Part shown: piece by piece, positions 1 through 8,085 of the stretch
Layout: each line of letters begins with the position of its first letter
Numbering within the stretch: the first letter of the stretch is position 1
Source of the DNA: JAIOQJ01 sp963718635
GTDB taxonomy: Bacteria; Planctomycetota; Planctomycetia; Gemmatales; Gemmataceae
Length of the DNA stretch: 64,000 nucleotides
Assembly: GCA_963718635.1 (NCBI GenBank)
Contig: OY970367.1
Location: forward strand, 2,046,001 to 2,110,000
Reading direction: 5' to 3'
Notes under the pieces: model-generated
The model's database searches: none
The model's input: only the letters and a program-made list of their open reading frames with translations
Told to the model about the DNA's origin: nothing
Made by a program: the position numbers and the translations under genes

Positions 1-343
1 CGAAATGCGTGTTGCACTCAAATGCAGGCTTTCGAGTCGTTGCATCTGACCAATAGTTCTTAAACATTTGTCGTTGACCTTGGTATTCCCGATACACAGT
101 ACCTTAAGATTGCGCAGCTAGAAGCTTTCGCAACACCTCGTCTCCAGCTTTTGAGTTGTTCAGATCGACTTTGAATATATCACGGCTCGCCTTGTTTTCC
201 TGATAGAAAGTTGTCCCGCCAAGCTGTTCTATAGATTTAATCACTTCACTGGTATCGTCCGCAGAGTATGCGAATGACTTAATGGCAAGTAACATCATCA
301 GGCATGTCGTCTTCATTATCTGGTCCTCACCTGCTTTAAGCAC
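1..343 (-). CDS. Secreted LRR protein, 5' part; frameshifted and cut by the window edge
   Basis: The gene enters from position 343 with a likely start at residue 10 (MKTTCLMMLLAIKSFAYSAD), a signal-peptide-like N-terminus. The next stretch has the usual planctomycete LRR leader (EVIKSIEQLGGTTF). This frame stops at 104. From 117 down to 1 a second frame on the same strand encodes clear repeats (LRNLKVLCIGNTKV, then RLESLHLSATRIS). The two halves join naturally if one indel is assumed near 110-118, beside a GCGC. These proteins are exported and have ribonuclease-inhibitor-like repeats; no partner or function is known. The rest of the gene lies outside the window. Confidence 0.6.
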
Positions 344-455
344 TCGAACTTAAGTTGCAAAAGTGCGTTGGAAGCGACACCTTTCTCTGGAAGCACTCCG
401 TATGATAGTGCGACCTTGATTATTATGTGCGGCTACTTACGCGGTTTTGGATACT

Positions 456-1712
456 CTAGCCATGAATTAGCGACGTTGGCCTCCCCCAACCCCCAACAGA
501 CTCCTGACTCACATATACTATGCTATTGAACAGCGCCGCGTATTTCCGCCCGTTTTCGGGGTTGTCCCCCAAGTTGCATGCCTCAAGGCGGACTATTGCA
601 TCAGGGCTAAGCGACTGTCGAATGGTTGCTAGTCGTTCAGCGTTTGCCCCTAGAGTCACCGTGTTGATGTTCTCAGCTCCATCAACGAGTTTATAATCAT
701 TAGGATTATACGTCGATGAGGTCGAAGCATTAAAGCCCATGAAAATGCCGTCCCCACTTGGACCGCTATGCCCACCTATGATCAGGGTGCCAATAGACCC
801 CGGAGGAAATGACTTTAGACGTTCAGCGATATCTTTGACAGATAAGGCGTCATTGTATATGTATACTTTTTTGCCAAATTCTTCTCTGGCTTCTACGGCC
901 CAATTTTCCCTCTCCGAATTGTAGTTGCCACTTGCCGTTTTCAGCTGCGGGTTCCCCGCAACGAAAATGACGGTGTGCTTCCCTTTACTTCCCTTTGCGG
1001 GCAGTTCCGGATTATCAACAACTGTTTTGAATCGGTACTTACCCATTTTTCCGTCTGAAGCATCTGAGAGCGTCAACAGAAGCTCGCCGGGGCTGACTGG
1101 TTCAGACGGACCAGGATTGGGCAGATACTGTCCCTCGACATTTTTGGCGCCTACGATAACCTTGTTGGGTATATATTGGATTTTCTTTGGCAAATCTTGC
1201 AGCCCACTCCGATCCACCGCATTCGTCCCATCATTCCCCGCATACTCGCTAGGATTAGGCCCTGCATCCAGTCCTGTCGGATCTTGACTGATCCACTGGC
1301 CGAGCGAAGCCAAATAAGCCCGATTCTGAGCAAAGTACAAACCGGTGGCGCTGGAGTAGACGAACCCGGTGAACGCAATTTTTCCGGTCCAGTTGCTGTT
1401 GGTTTCGCCCGTGATGTTGCCGAAGGCGTCGTAGGTGATGGTGTCTTGCAGGTTGCCGCTGGAATCAAGAACATCGCGCACGGAGCCGAGGCGGTCGGTT
1501 AGCAGCCAAGCGGTCGATGCCAAGCCGCTGCGGGCGAGGGCGTTGCAGTTGGCGTCGAACAAGAAACGTTCAATGACGGTGCCGCTTCCGTCGAGTTGCA
1601 TCACGACCGGGTTTGCTTGTTGATTGATGCCGGTGGTTGCGCTGGTTACATCGTGGACCCACGCTGTTACCGCTGCTGGCCCAACAGTCGGCGTCACGGT
1701 TTCGGAGAGCAT
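456..1712 (-). CDS. RHS repeat-associated core protein tip with caspase-like C-terminal domain
   Basis: Residues about 60-165 form a typical RHS core end: LTDRLGSVRDVLDSSG, YDAFGNITG, a Y-x-S-x-TGLYFAQNRAY segment, GQWISQDPTGLDAG and a YAGNDGTNAVDRSGL end. In polymorphic toxins this marks the switch to a variable C-terminal domain. Here the tip (about 170-418) has IGTLIIGGHSGPSG followed by VRLEACNLGDNPENG. This His and Cys arrangement resembles clan CD (caspase/gingipain or DUF4347-like) folds, so a peptidase or related activity is inferred, not shown. The frame stays open upstream to 1775 without a start and shows another YD repeat (SYVYDPFGDML). It then runs into a REP block, so the protein is an N-terminally truncated orphan tip. 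No immunity gene is recognised next to it. Confidence 0.7.
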   Translation of the reverse strand: MLSETVTPTVGPAAVTAWVHDVTSATTGINQQANPVVMQLDGSGTVIERFLFDANCNALARSGLASTAWLLTDRLGSVRDVLDSSGNLQDTITYDAFGNITGETNSNWTGKIAFTGFVYSSATGLYFAQNRAYLASLGQWISQDPTGLDAGPNPSEYAGNDGTNAVDRSGLQDLPKKIQYIPNKVIVGAKNVEGQYLPNPGPSEPVSPGELLLTLSDASDGKMGKYRFKTVVDNPELPAKGSKGKHTVIFVAGNPQLKTASGNYNSERENWAVEAREEFGKKVYIYNDALSVKDIAERLKSFPPGSIGTLIIGGHSGPSGDGIFMGFNASTSSTYNPNDYKLVDGAENINTVTLGANAERLATIRQSLSPDAIVRLEACNLGDNPENGRKYAALFNSIVYVSQESVGGWGRPTSLIHG

Positions 1713-1764
1713 GTCGCCGAATGGGTCGTAGACGTAGCTTACCGTTTGCAGAACAGCGCCGGCT

Positions 1765-1890
1765 AAGAAAAGGGGCTAAGAAAAGGGGACAGCGTACTTT
1801 TACAAGCCGAAGGGAAAAACAAAGGGGGAAAAACAAAGGGGTCGGGAGTCATTCCGGAACGACTCCCGACCTCGCTGTCCCCTTTTCTTG
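1765..1890. repeat. REP-like nested palindrome inside the RHS remnant
   Basis: Outer inverted arms (AAGAAAAGGGGACAGCG at 1778-1794 and its complement at 1873-1889) enclose an inner palindrome at 1841-1870 with arms GTCGGGAGTC and GACTCCCGAC. A partial duplicate of the AAAAGGGG arm precedes it. The block separates two stretches that both look like RHS coding sequence, so it probably inserted into the RHS gene. Confidence 0.75.
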
Positions 1891-1895
1891 GCTTT

Positions 1896-2020
1896 TCACC
1901 GACCCAGTTTTCCGCGTCGCCTTTTTTCGTCCTGCATGTAGGCAGTGCCCGGATCACCGCTGCTGCCGAGGCGGTCGCTGGTTACATGATGATTGGAATC
2001 ATAACCAAACGCTTCGTTCG
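1896..2020 (-). pseudogene. RHS gene remnant upstream of the REP block
   Basis: On the minus strand this stretch reads NEAFGYDSNHHVTSDRLGSS and on to MQDEKRRRGKLG before a stop at 1896-1898. The YD-type spacing resembles RHS repeats. It probably belongs to the same ancestral gene as 456-1775, now separated by the REP block. Support is limited to this short similarity. Confidence 0.35.
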
Positions 2021-2059
2021 ACCAGCAACAGTTTCGAACATGCTGCAATACTTACTTTG

Positions 2060-3568
2060 CTAATCCTTTTCCGTCTTGATAGTGCATTGCGGCAATGCCG
2101 TACGCAATCGGTTCAAATCATTGACCGCCAAGCCGGATTTTCCTAAATCCAGATCTGTCAGTTCCTTCAAGCTGCTCAGAATTAACAACCCCTTCATAGT
2201 GACTGCATCGTCGCACAGTTTAATTGTCCGGAGCCCTTTCAGGTTTGCGATCCACTTCAAGCCTTCATTTGTAATCTTAGTAGCGGATACGTCAAGGTCC
2301 ACCAATCGTTTCAATGCCTTAGCAGACGCCAAATGCTGCAGCCCTTCGTCTGTGACGCTCGTACCCTCAAGACTTAAGACTCTCAATGTTTCAATTCCGT
2401 CCAATTCGGCCAACCCTTTGTCCGTAATACAAGTCCGCCCAAGATGCAGCCTCCTGAGGTTATGGCATTCTTTGAGCCATTTTAGCCCCTCGTTCCCAAT
2501 CGAGTTACAAGCAAGATTTAGTATTCTCAGATCAGTAAACTGAGGGAGCCCGCACATACCTTGACCAGATATTTTCGTATGAGACAAATTAAGCTCTTTA
2601 AGTTTTTTCATCCCTTCAAGACTTTTTAGTCCGGCGTCAGTAAATTGGGTTCCGGATAGTTCTAGAATTTCTAGATTAGTCAGCAAACGAAGACATTTAA
2701 TACCGTTATCGGTGGCATGAGTGAATGATATTCTTAGAACACGAAGGTTAGTTAGATTGTCGAGGTCTTTCAGCCCTTTGTCAGTTAAAGGGATCCCCGT
2801 CAGATCGAGCATAGTGAGCAAATGCAATTCCTTTATGTGACACATTCCAACGTCTGTGACACGCGTTCGCCAAAGGATCAACTCGGCCAAGCATGGGAGT
2901 GACTTAATATGCAATAGCCCATCATCTGAAGTCTTAGTCAAAGTTAAATTCAAATATTCGAGCTTCTTAAGCTTTCCAACCTCGACCAACCCATCATTGG
3001 TAATCCTCGTCTTCGACAAATCCAATTGCCGCAAGGACTGCATTTCATTCAAGTACTTAAGACCGTTGTTGGTCACCTCGGTCCATGAGAGATCCAGGCG
3101 AATAATCGCCCGATTGCTTTTCATAGCAACCAAACTTTTATCGGTTATTACTGTATTGCCAAGAAATATGACGGAAAGTTCCGGAAGACGCGAGATGATT
3201 TCAGTCCCGGCATCCGTAACACGTGTCCCACTAAGATCGAGAAAAACTAGCTTCTCAAGTTTTGAAAGTCGCTCCAGACCGATGTCGGTTATATTGGTAT
3301 CGTCGAGGTCTAGGCCAAAAGGAAATGATGGATTTGGCAAGTCTTTTAGATCTTGATCAGTAGTTGTTTTCTTCATTGAGAAAACCGGCAGTGATTCATC
3401 TGCAGTTCGGCCTTCCACCAAACGGGAAGTTGCTCCGCGCTCTGCGAACGCTGTTTTTACTCGTTCAAACTCATCTCTAACTGGATCGGCTGCTAAGTCG
3501 GATAAGACTGTGGACATAAACGCCAATGCAAGTAGATTTGAGACTAATTTTTTAGCGATCCGTCGCAT
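2060..3568 (-). CDS. Secreted leucine-rich repeat protein (planctomycete type)
   Basis: The start at 3568 is preferred because GGAG lies eight bases upstream and it gives a signal peptide (MRRIAKKLVSNLLALAFMST). After a charged linker, about sixteen repeats of roughly 24 residues follow, each like L-x-x-LDLSGTRVTDAGL. This is the ribonuclease-inhibitor-like LRR class common in planctomycetes, probably an exported binding scaffold. The ligand is unknown. Unlike the two other LRR genes in this window the frame is intact. REP-like palindromes flank it on both sides. Confidence 0.85.
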   Translation of the reverse strand: MRRIAKKLVSNLLALAFMSTVLSDLAADPVRDEFERVKTAFAERGATSRLVEGRTADESLPVFSMKKTTTDQDLKDLPNPSFPFGLDLDDTNITDIGLERLSKLEKLVFLDLSGTRVTDAGTEIISRLPELSVIFLGNTVITDKSLVAMKSNRAIIRLDLSWTEVTNNGLKYLNEMQSLRQLDLSKTRITNDGLVEVGKLKKLEYLNLTLTKTSDDGLLHIKSLPCLAELILWRTRVTDVGMCHIKELHLLTMLDLTGIPLTDKGLKDLDNLTNLRVLRISFTHATDNGIKCLRLLTNLEILELSGTQFTDAGLKSLEGMKKLKELNLSHTKISGQGMCGLPQFTDLRILNLACNSIGNEGLKWLKECHNLRRLHLGRTCITDKGLAELDGIETLRVLSLEGTSVTDEGLQHLASAKALKRLVDLDVSATKITNEGLKWIANLKGLRTIKLCDDAVTMKGLLILSSLKELTDLDLGKSGLAVNDLNRLRTALPQCTIKTEKD

Positions 3569-3655
3569 TAATAGTTCTCCGAGCAACACCAGGTTTTTAG
3601 TGGATAGGAGCCAAGAATAGGCAATTATCTCACTTGGGGCTAAATAACAACAGGG

Positions 3656-3703
3656 AAAAGAAAAGGTGTCAGGACCTGCGTCCCCTTTGTTTTTCCTGGC
3701 CGT
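3656..3703. repeat. REP-like half site (GGTGTCAGGACC type)
   Basis: Contains GAAAAGGTGTCAGGACC followed by GCGTCCCCTTTG. It matches the head of the REP sites that flank the transposase gene at 6088-6774. It lies between the LRR gene and the small zinc-ribbon gene. Confidence 0.6.
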
Positions 3704-3718
3704 TAGAAACTCTATTAC

Positions 3719-3976
3719 TCAGTCGTCGATTCTGTTTGTTGCATATCGTTGCCAGCCAAATTGTTCAATATCATCAGAACTAGCGATTTCTGCATCAAAA
3801 TCAGAAGTCAGCGTGAGAAATTTTTTGGATACGTCATCAACCTCCAAAGGATTGACCCATCCTGACTCGCATTCTTCGCAATGAAGATATAAACATTTAG
3901 AAGTCAGGTTGTTCATAATAAACAAACGTCCTTGACGGTTGCAATTGCGACAGGTTGTGTACCAATAACGTGTCAT
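3719..3976 (-). CDS. Small zinc-ribbon-like protein of unknown function
   Basis: The start at 3976 is set by a strong ribosome site, AAGGAG, eight bases upstream, giving 85 residues. The sequence opens MTRYWYTTCRNCNRQGRLF and has a second knuckle CEECESGW, so two CxxC pairs could bind one zinc ion. The C-terminal half is acidic. No family was recognised. Small proteins of this size beside RHS tips are sometimes immunity factors, but it is not directly adjacent to the RHS gene and that role is speculation. Confidence 0.6.
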   Translation of the reverse strand: MTRYWYTTCRNCNRQGRLFIMNNLTSKCLYLHCEECESGWVNPLEVDDVSKKFLTLTSDFDAEIASSDDIEQFGWQRYATNRIDD

Positions 3977-4011
3977 CAAATGGCTCCTTAGGGCGACGGA
4001 TAAGCAGTGTC

Positions 4012-4056
4012 GGGAAAAGAAAAGTTGCCTGTCCTGCCTGTCCCCTTTTCCGGGCG
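4012..4056. repeat. REP-like element, GGGGACAGG variant
   Basis: On the minus strand it reads AAAAGGGGACAGGCAGGACA followed by TTTTCTTTTCCC. It is related to the arms at 1778-1889 and sits between two small minus-strand genes. Confidence 0.5.
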
Positions 4057-4205
4057 TCAATACATCTTTTCTTGCCCAAATATTCGCAGACATTCTGCTG
4101 AGCTCAACTCTTTCCCATCACGGCCAATGTAAACGACTTTGCGGTTCACGTCGTAAACTATCTCCAACCCCGACAAGGGATAAGAGGCGCCGAATCTTGT
4201 GGAGG
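4057..4205 (-). pseudogene. 3' fragment of an unknown gene, cut by a REP site
   Basis: The native-looking part reads YPLSGLEIVYDVNRKVVYIG and ends in FGQEKMY. Upstream, the frame runs only through the REP site and the IS4 element end, so any start codon there is not original. I read it as a C-terminal fragment whose 5' part was lost. The parent family was not recognised. Confidence 0.4.
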
Positions 4206-4228
4206 GAAAAGAAAAGGTGTCAGGACCC

Positions 4229-6074
4229 GAATGGCACTTCCAACACATTTAGAGTACGCACCTTCCACACCCCGCTCGTCCTGAGCGTATTTGACGCGGC
4301 CTGAGATTGTTAGGCCGCGAATTTTCCGGCTGGGCTTGAAACAGCGGCGGACCTTCCTTATCCTGTCGATGTTTCCGGACCTTCCTTGTCCTCATGGCGT
4401 TCGCAATTCTGCGACGGACAGGGAAGGTCCCTTTATGGCATTCTATAGCCCGCACGGCCTCGGGTCGCGGTACAAAACATTTCTGCGCTGCCACGTTCAA
4501 GATGAAGGGCTCCCCTTCGCCAAGGCTTTGACCGAACTACAAATCGAGCAGGCGGCTCGGGCCGAGAATCTTTATTTCGGCGCCGACGAAGGCTGCGTCT
4601 ATACCCCGGCGATGACGACTTGGGCTTTCGTCGGCCAATATCTTTCGGTTAGCACCACTTGTGTCACGGCCGTCGCGCGCGTCATGGTGCTGATGGTCGC
4701 TCTTGGCCGCGAACCTTGCTCGCCAGCGACCGGCGCGTACTGCAAGGCACGCGCGAAACTGCCGGAAGCTTTTCTTCGTCGTTTGACGGGTGAAGTCGGC
4801 AATGGCGTGGAAGACGAAGCGCCGGATTCATGGCGCTGGCGCAACCGGCGAACGCTGCTCGTCGATGGCTTCGAGACCATCCTCGACGACACCGAAGCCA
4901 ATCAACACGAGTACCCGCAACCCAAAACGCAAAAGCCCGGACTCGGCTTTCCGATGATACGCGTGGTCGTGTTGCTGGCCGTGGCGACGGCCGTGATCAT
5001 CGACGCGGCCATGGGCCCGTACGCAGGCAAAAAGACAGGCGAGACCGCGCTGTTTCGGCAATTGATCGAGCGGCTGCGACAGGGCGACATCGTCGTGGCC
5101 GATCGCTACTATTGCTCGTATTTCATGATCGCGTTGCTGCAACAACGCGGCGTGGATGCCACGTTTCGCCTGCATCAAAAGCGTCGGTACGATTTCCGCG
5201 GCGGCGAACGGCTGGGCCGCAACGATCACATCGTCGTCTGGCATCGGCCGCAGCGACCAACCTGGATGGACGAGGCGACCTACGCCGCCATCCCCGAAAC
5301 CATGCGCATCCGCGAAACGCGTTTCGCGGTCGATGAACCGGGCTATCGCAGCAAGGAAATCATTGTGGCGACCACGTTGTTGGACCACGATACATACTCG
5401 CCCTCCGACATCGCGGATCTCTATCACCAACGGTGGCAGGCGGAACTCGATATCCGTTCGATCAAAACAACGCTCGGCATGGAGATGATTCATTGCAAGA
5501 CGCCCGCGATGTCGCGCAAGGCGATATCGGCACACTTGCTCGGCTACAATCTGGTGCGCAAGACCGCTGCTCAAGCGGCTTGGCAAAAGAGTTTGACCCC
5601 AAGGCAAATCAGCTTTGCCGGCGCATTGCAAACCCTTGAAACGTTTCGTTGGTTGTTGATCGCCGGCGCCGACGACCAAATGAAATTTGTCTATCGAGTC
5701 TTGCTCGACGCCATCGCCACCCATCGCGTCGGCAGTCGGCCGGGCCGGGTCGAACCACGCCGAATCAAACGTCGCCGCGATCGCTATCAGAAGCTGGGCA
5801 AGCCCCGCGCTCAAGCGCGCCAAGCCGCCATGAACGGCCAGCACTAACACACCCGTGAATGCCGAAAATAAGTCAAAGGAGAAAATTAGAGTCGATTCCA
5901 ACACTCAATATTTTCACGCTCGACTGGGGCGACGCGCCACCGGTGCGCACCCACCACTGCAGGCAGCATCTGTCTCCAACAACAAGTCGCCCAATCAGAA
6001 AACAGATGTACGCCGCCACTTGTCAAAACCGCAACATGTTGCTATGCAATATCTTGCGCAGGGAAGTGCCATTC
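4229..6074 (+). mobile_element. IS4-family insertion sequence with 13-bp terminal repeats and 12-bp target duplication
   Basis: The ends are perfect inverted repeats, GAATGGCACTTCC at 4229-4241 and its complement at 6062-6074. The 12 bases GTGTCAGGACCC stand directly outside both ends (4217-4228 and 6075-6086). That is the target duplication expected of IS4-family insertion (typically 9-12 bp). The duplicated target is the head of a REP site. The element is 1846 bp with a single transposase gene and about 225 bp of non-coding DNA at its right side. Confidence 0.9.
4435..5847 (+). CDS. IS4-family DDE transposase
   Basis: The preferred start is MAFYSPHGLG at 4435, preceded by GGAAGG; the frame is open further upstream inside the element. 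The catalytic acid residues are visible: LLVDGFE (first Asp), IVVADRYY (second Asp), and the IS4 signature Y-2-R-3-E-6-K in YHQRWQAELDIRSIK, which holds the catalytic Glu. The C-terminus is basic (RRIKRRRDR). The gene is intact and fills most of the element, so the copy may still be active. Confidence 0.92.
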   Translation: MAFYSPHGLGSRYKTFLRCHVQDEGLPFAKALTELQIEQAARAENLYFGADEGCVYTPAMTTWAFVGQYLSVSTTCVTAVARVMVLMVALGREPCSPATGAYCKARAKLPEAFLRRLTGEVGNGVEDEAPDSWRWRNRRTLLVDGFETILDDTEANQHEYPQPKTQKPGLGFPMIRVVVLLAVATAVIIDAAMGPYAGKKTGETALFRQLIERLRQGDIVVADRYYCSYFMIALLQQRGVDATFRLHQKRRYDFRGGERLGRNDHIVVWHRPQRPTWMDEATYAAIPETMRIRETRFAVDEPGYRSKEIIVATTLLDHDTYSPSDIADLYHQRWQAELDIRSIKTTLGMEMIHCKTPAMSRKAISAHLLGYNLVRKTAAQAAWQKSLTPRQISFAGALQTLETFRWLLIAGADDQMKFVYRVLLDAIATHRVGSRPGRVEPRRIKRRRDRYQKLGKPRAQARQAAMNGQH

Positions 6075-6090
6075 GTGTCAGGACCCTTTA
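6075..6090. repeat. REP head 3' of the RAYT gene, duplicated by the IS4 element
   Basis: GTGTCAGGACCCTTTA abuts the stop codon of the RAYT gene (6088-6090). Before the IS4 insertion the site read GAAAAGGTGTCAGGACCC TTTATTC, joining 4211-4228 to 6087 onward. Confidence 0.75.
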
Positions 6091-6774
6091 TTCTGCTTCC
6101 TGTGGCTTTTTCGGGCGGCCGCGCGGCCGAAGCGTGCTTTCCAGCCCAAGCTTTTTCGCCGTTTTCTCAGCCCACGCCTCCTCGCCGAACGGCTGTCCGC
6201 GTTGAACACTTCTTCGTAAACGCTCTAGCTCTTCCTGTGTCTGCGGTTGATTGACGATCTCAATCCACTGGCTTGGCATGACTACGGGCCATGCACTTAG
6301 AAGAGGCGTCAGTTTTGGATCAGTCTGTTGCCGGCGCCACAAGCTTCCCCAACGCCAGTCTTCGGCCCGCGCTACGAGTTCGGCTCGCTGCGCATTCCGC
6401 TCGATATAACGGCAGACGACATAGAAATGGTCGTTCCCCGCGACAGGGAAAGATTTGAAACGACCCTGATAAAGATGACCGGTGCCAACATGGCGGTTGT
6501 GCGCATGCCAGCGCTGCGTGTGCGTCAATGTCAGGTAGTGGCCAAAGTCTGATAACTCGCCATCGGCACGCGGCCAAAGCAGCATGTGCCAATGATTCGG
6601 CATCAGGCAATAAGACAGTAAGCGCATGCCAGGCACGTGCGCCAATGCCTCGGCTAAAATCTGCTCAAACGCGACGTAATCGCCGTCTTTCAGGAAGATA
6701 CGCGCTCGCCCGTTCGCCCGATTCAACACGTGATAAACATAGCCGCCCGCAGCGACTCGCAATGGTCTGCCCAT
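6088..6774 (-). CDS. REP-associated tyrosine transposase (RAYT)
   Basis: This is a Y1 HUH single-strand transposase of the IS200-like RAYT group. The metal-binding motif is HWH in LMPNHWHMLL (about residues 61-63 from the ATG at 6774). The nucleophile is the Tyr in VVCRYIERNAQRAEL. The motif GHLYQGRFKSFPV and the WRWGS segment are also typical. RAYTs are single-copy domesticated transposases thought to process REP palindromes. Here the gene has a REP head immediately 3' and a perfect 30-bp inverted repeat 5' (6811-6873), so enzyme and substrate sites sit together. Confidence 0.93.
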   Translation of the reverse strand: MGRPLRVAAGGYVYHVLNRANGRARIFLKDGDYVAFEQILAEALAHVPGMRLLSYCLMPNHWHMLLWPRADGELSDFGHYLTLTHTQRWHAHNRHVGTGHLYQGRFKSFPVAGNDHFYVVCRYIERNAQRAELVARAEDWRWGSLWRRQQTDPKLTPLLSAWPVVMPSQWIEIVNQPQTQEELERLRRSVQRGQPFGEEAWAEKTAKKLGLESTLRPRGRPKKPQEAE

Positions 6775-6810
6775 GAACAAATCGTACGTTCCGACTAATG
6801 CATTGTCAAT

Positions 6811-6873
6811 AAAAAAGGTGTCAGGACCCTTTGATTCCGCTAAGCGGAATCAAAGGGTCCTGACACCTTTTTT
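6811..6873. repeat. REP/iREP perfect palindrome; also a likely terminator
   Basis: Two perfect 30-bp arms (6811-6840 and 6844-6873) are separated by TAA. The outer sequence is AAAAAAGGTGTCAGGACCC, the same head as the site 3' of the RAYT gene. The last T run overlaps the stop codon of the minus-strand gene 6872-7708, so the hairpin probably also ends that transcript. Confidence 0.9.
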
Positions 6874-7708
6874 ATTCTTTCAAATCCTCCGAATACGTCG
6901 TCTCGAACAGATATTTGCTGCCCTCGCCGGCATGGTTAATTAGTTCTTTTTTGAGACGCAGGCGGGCAGCTTGATAGCGGCCAGTGCCTTCGTGGAAGTA
7001 GACATCGCCTTCCAGCAACATCGGCAGTAGGGGAATCTGGTCGCTTACCTGCTTGGGCATCTCATTTACGGTTGTAGTGATGCCGATCGTGCTTAGGCCA
7101 TTGACGGGTGCCCCGCTCTTATAGAGTTGTTTGGCCTCATACGTTTCGCCGGCGCCGTGCGGCGGGTCGAGTTTGATCGTGAAAGGTCGGTCCCACGATT
7201 GGCCGGGCGCCAAGCCGGAAGCAGGGAGAATGATTTTGAACGGAAGCTCGGCAGCGAAGCGAGCCGACGAACTGAACTTGCTCTCCTTCACCTCGATGAC
7301 TTTGCCGAAGGCATCAACGCGAATGACCGCCAGCACCGGGCCGATGAGCTTGGCCATTTCCTCTTTGTTCAGACTGTCGGGCAGAGCGGAATCGAAGACC
7401 TCTGCCATGCCGCCGGGCGGTTTGCGTTCCCAGCGCATCGACGCGATCGTCATTTCGAAGGTAGCTGTCCCTTTGGCATCGACGTCGGTGGTGCGCCAGT
7501 GGCGGGCGACCGTATGCCGCGTAACTAATTCAGTTTCGACCGGTTTGCTCGTCTTTTCGTCGACGAGCGTCTCCGTCACTTTCGTGTACTGTACAATGTT
7601 GTAAACGAGCACCTGCCCTTTCACGAATTTAAAGCGAGCAGGCTCGGCCGACGCGCTGGCTGTCAGCAAAAAACCAAAGGCAAGTGTCAAACAGAGAAAA
7701 CGAAGCAT
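6872..7708 (-). CDS. Exported protein of unknown function
   Basis: The start at 7708 is supported by AAGGAG just upstream and yields a clean signal peptide (MLRFLCLTLAFGFLLTASAS). The rest is soluble, with alternating beta-strand-like segments and few special residues, for example SLNKEEMAKLIGPVLAVIRV and LAPGQSWDRPF. It resembles the DUF6263-like secreted proteins often seen in planctomycetes, but I cannot confirm the family by eye. It is transcribed away from dnaK. The stop lies in a strong palindrome. Confidence 0.7.
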   Translation of the reverse strand: MLRFLCLTLAFGFLLTASASAEPARFKFVKGQVLVYNIVQYTKVTETLVDEKTSKPVETELVTRHTVARHWRTTDVDAKGTATFEMTIASMRWERKPPGGMAEVFDSALPDSLNKEEMAKLIGPVLAVIRVDAFGKVIEVKESKFSSSARFAAELPFKIILPASGLAPGQSWDRPFTIKLDPPHGAGETYEAKQLYKSGAPVNGLSTIGITTTVNEMPKQVSDQIPLLPMLLEGDVYFHEGTGRYQAARLRLKKELINHAGEGSKYLFETTYSEDLKE

Positions 7709-8085
7709 CACGGATCTCCTTGTTACTGGGCTGGGAGAAATAGCACGGGTAGGCAATCGCGGCTAGACGATTTTTTTTAACCCTGCGTCGGCTGCGTTTC
7801 TCGCGTGCACACTCAAGGATGCCAAATTGACAGGAAAGACGATTCGCATCAAGGAATCCGAAATATCGGGGCATCAATCTTATCGTTGCAAACATAACTT
7901 ATTCAATAGTTTACGTCCAAAACGACGGCAGTTTTCCGGCTCGGCACGGATATTGCAAAATGATGTGCAACGTTTCGAAAATAAGCGATCTTAAAACTAA
8001 AACATGTCCAGTATCAGTTGAGCGATGGCGGCCGAGCCTCTCAATCACGGCAAGCTTTCGCTTCAAGAAAGGTTGAAAATAAACC

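Noticed and set aside
3719..4093. Longer form (124 residues) of the zinc-ribbon protein
   Set aside because: The extension is REP sequence; AAGGAG just before 3976 fixes the shorter form.
4828..5904. Long open frame opposite the IS4 transposase
   Set aside because: It is a shadow frame; the plus strand carries a complete transposase with IS4 motifs.
7895..8085. Heat-shock operator (CIRCE) before dnaK
   Set aside because: No TTAGCACTC-type inverted repeat is present; no promoter could be set with confidence.
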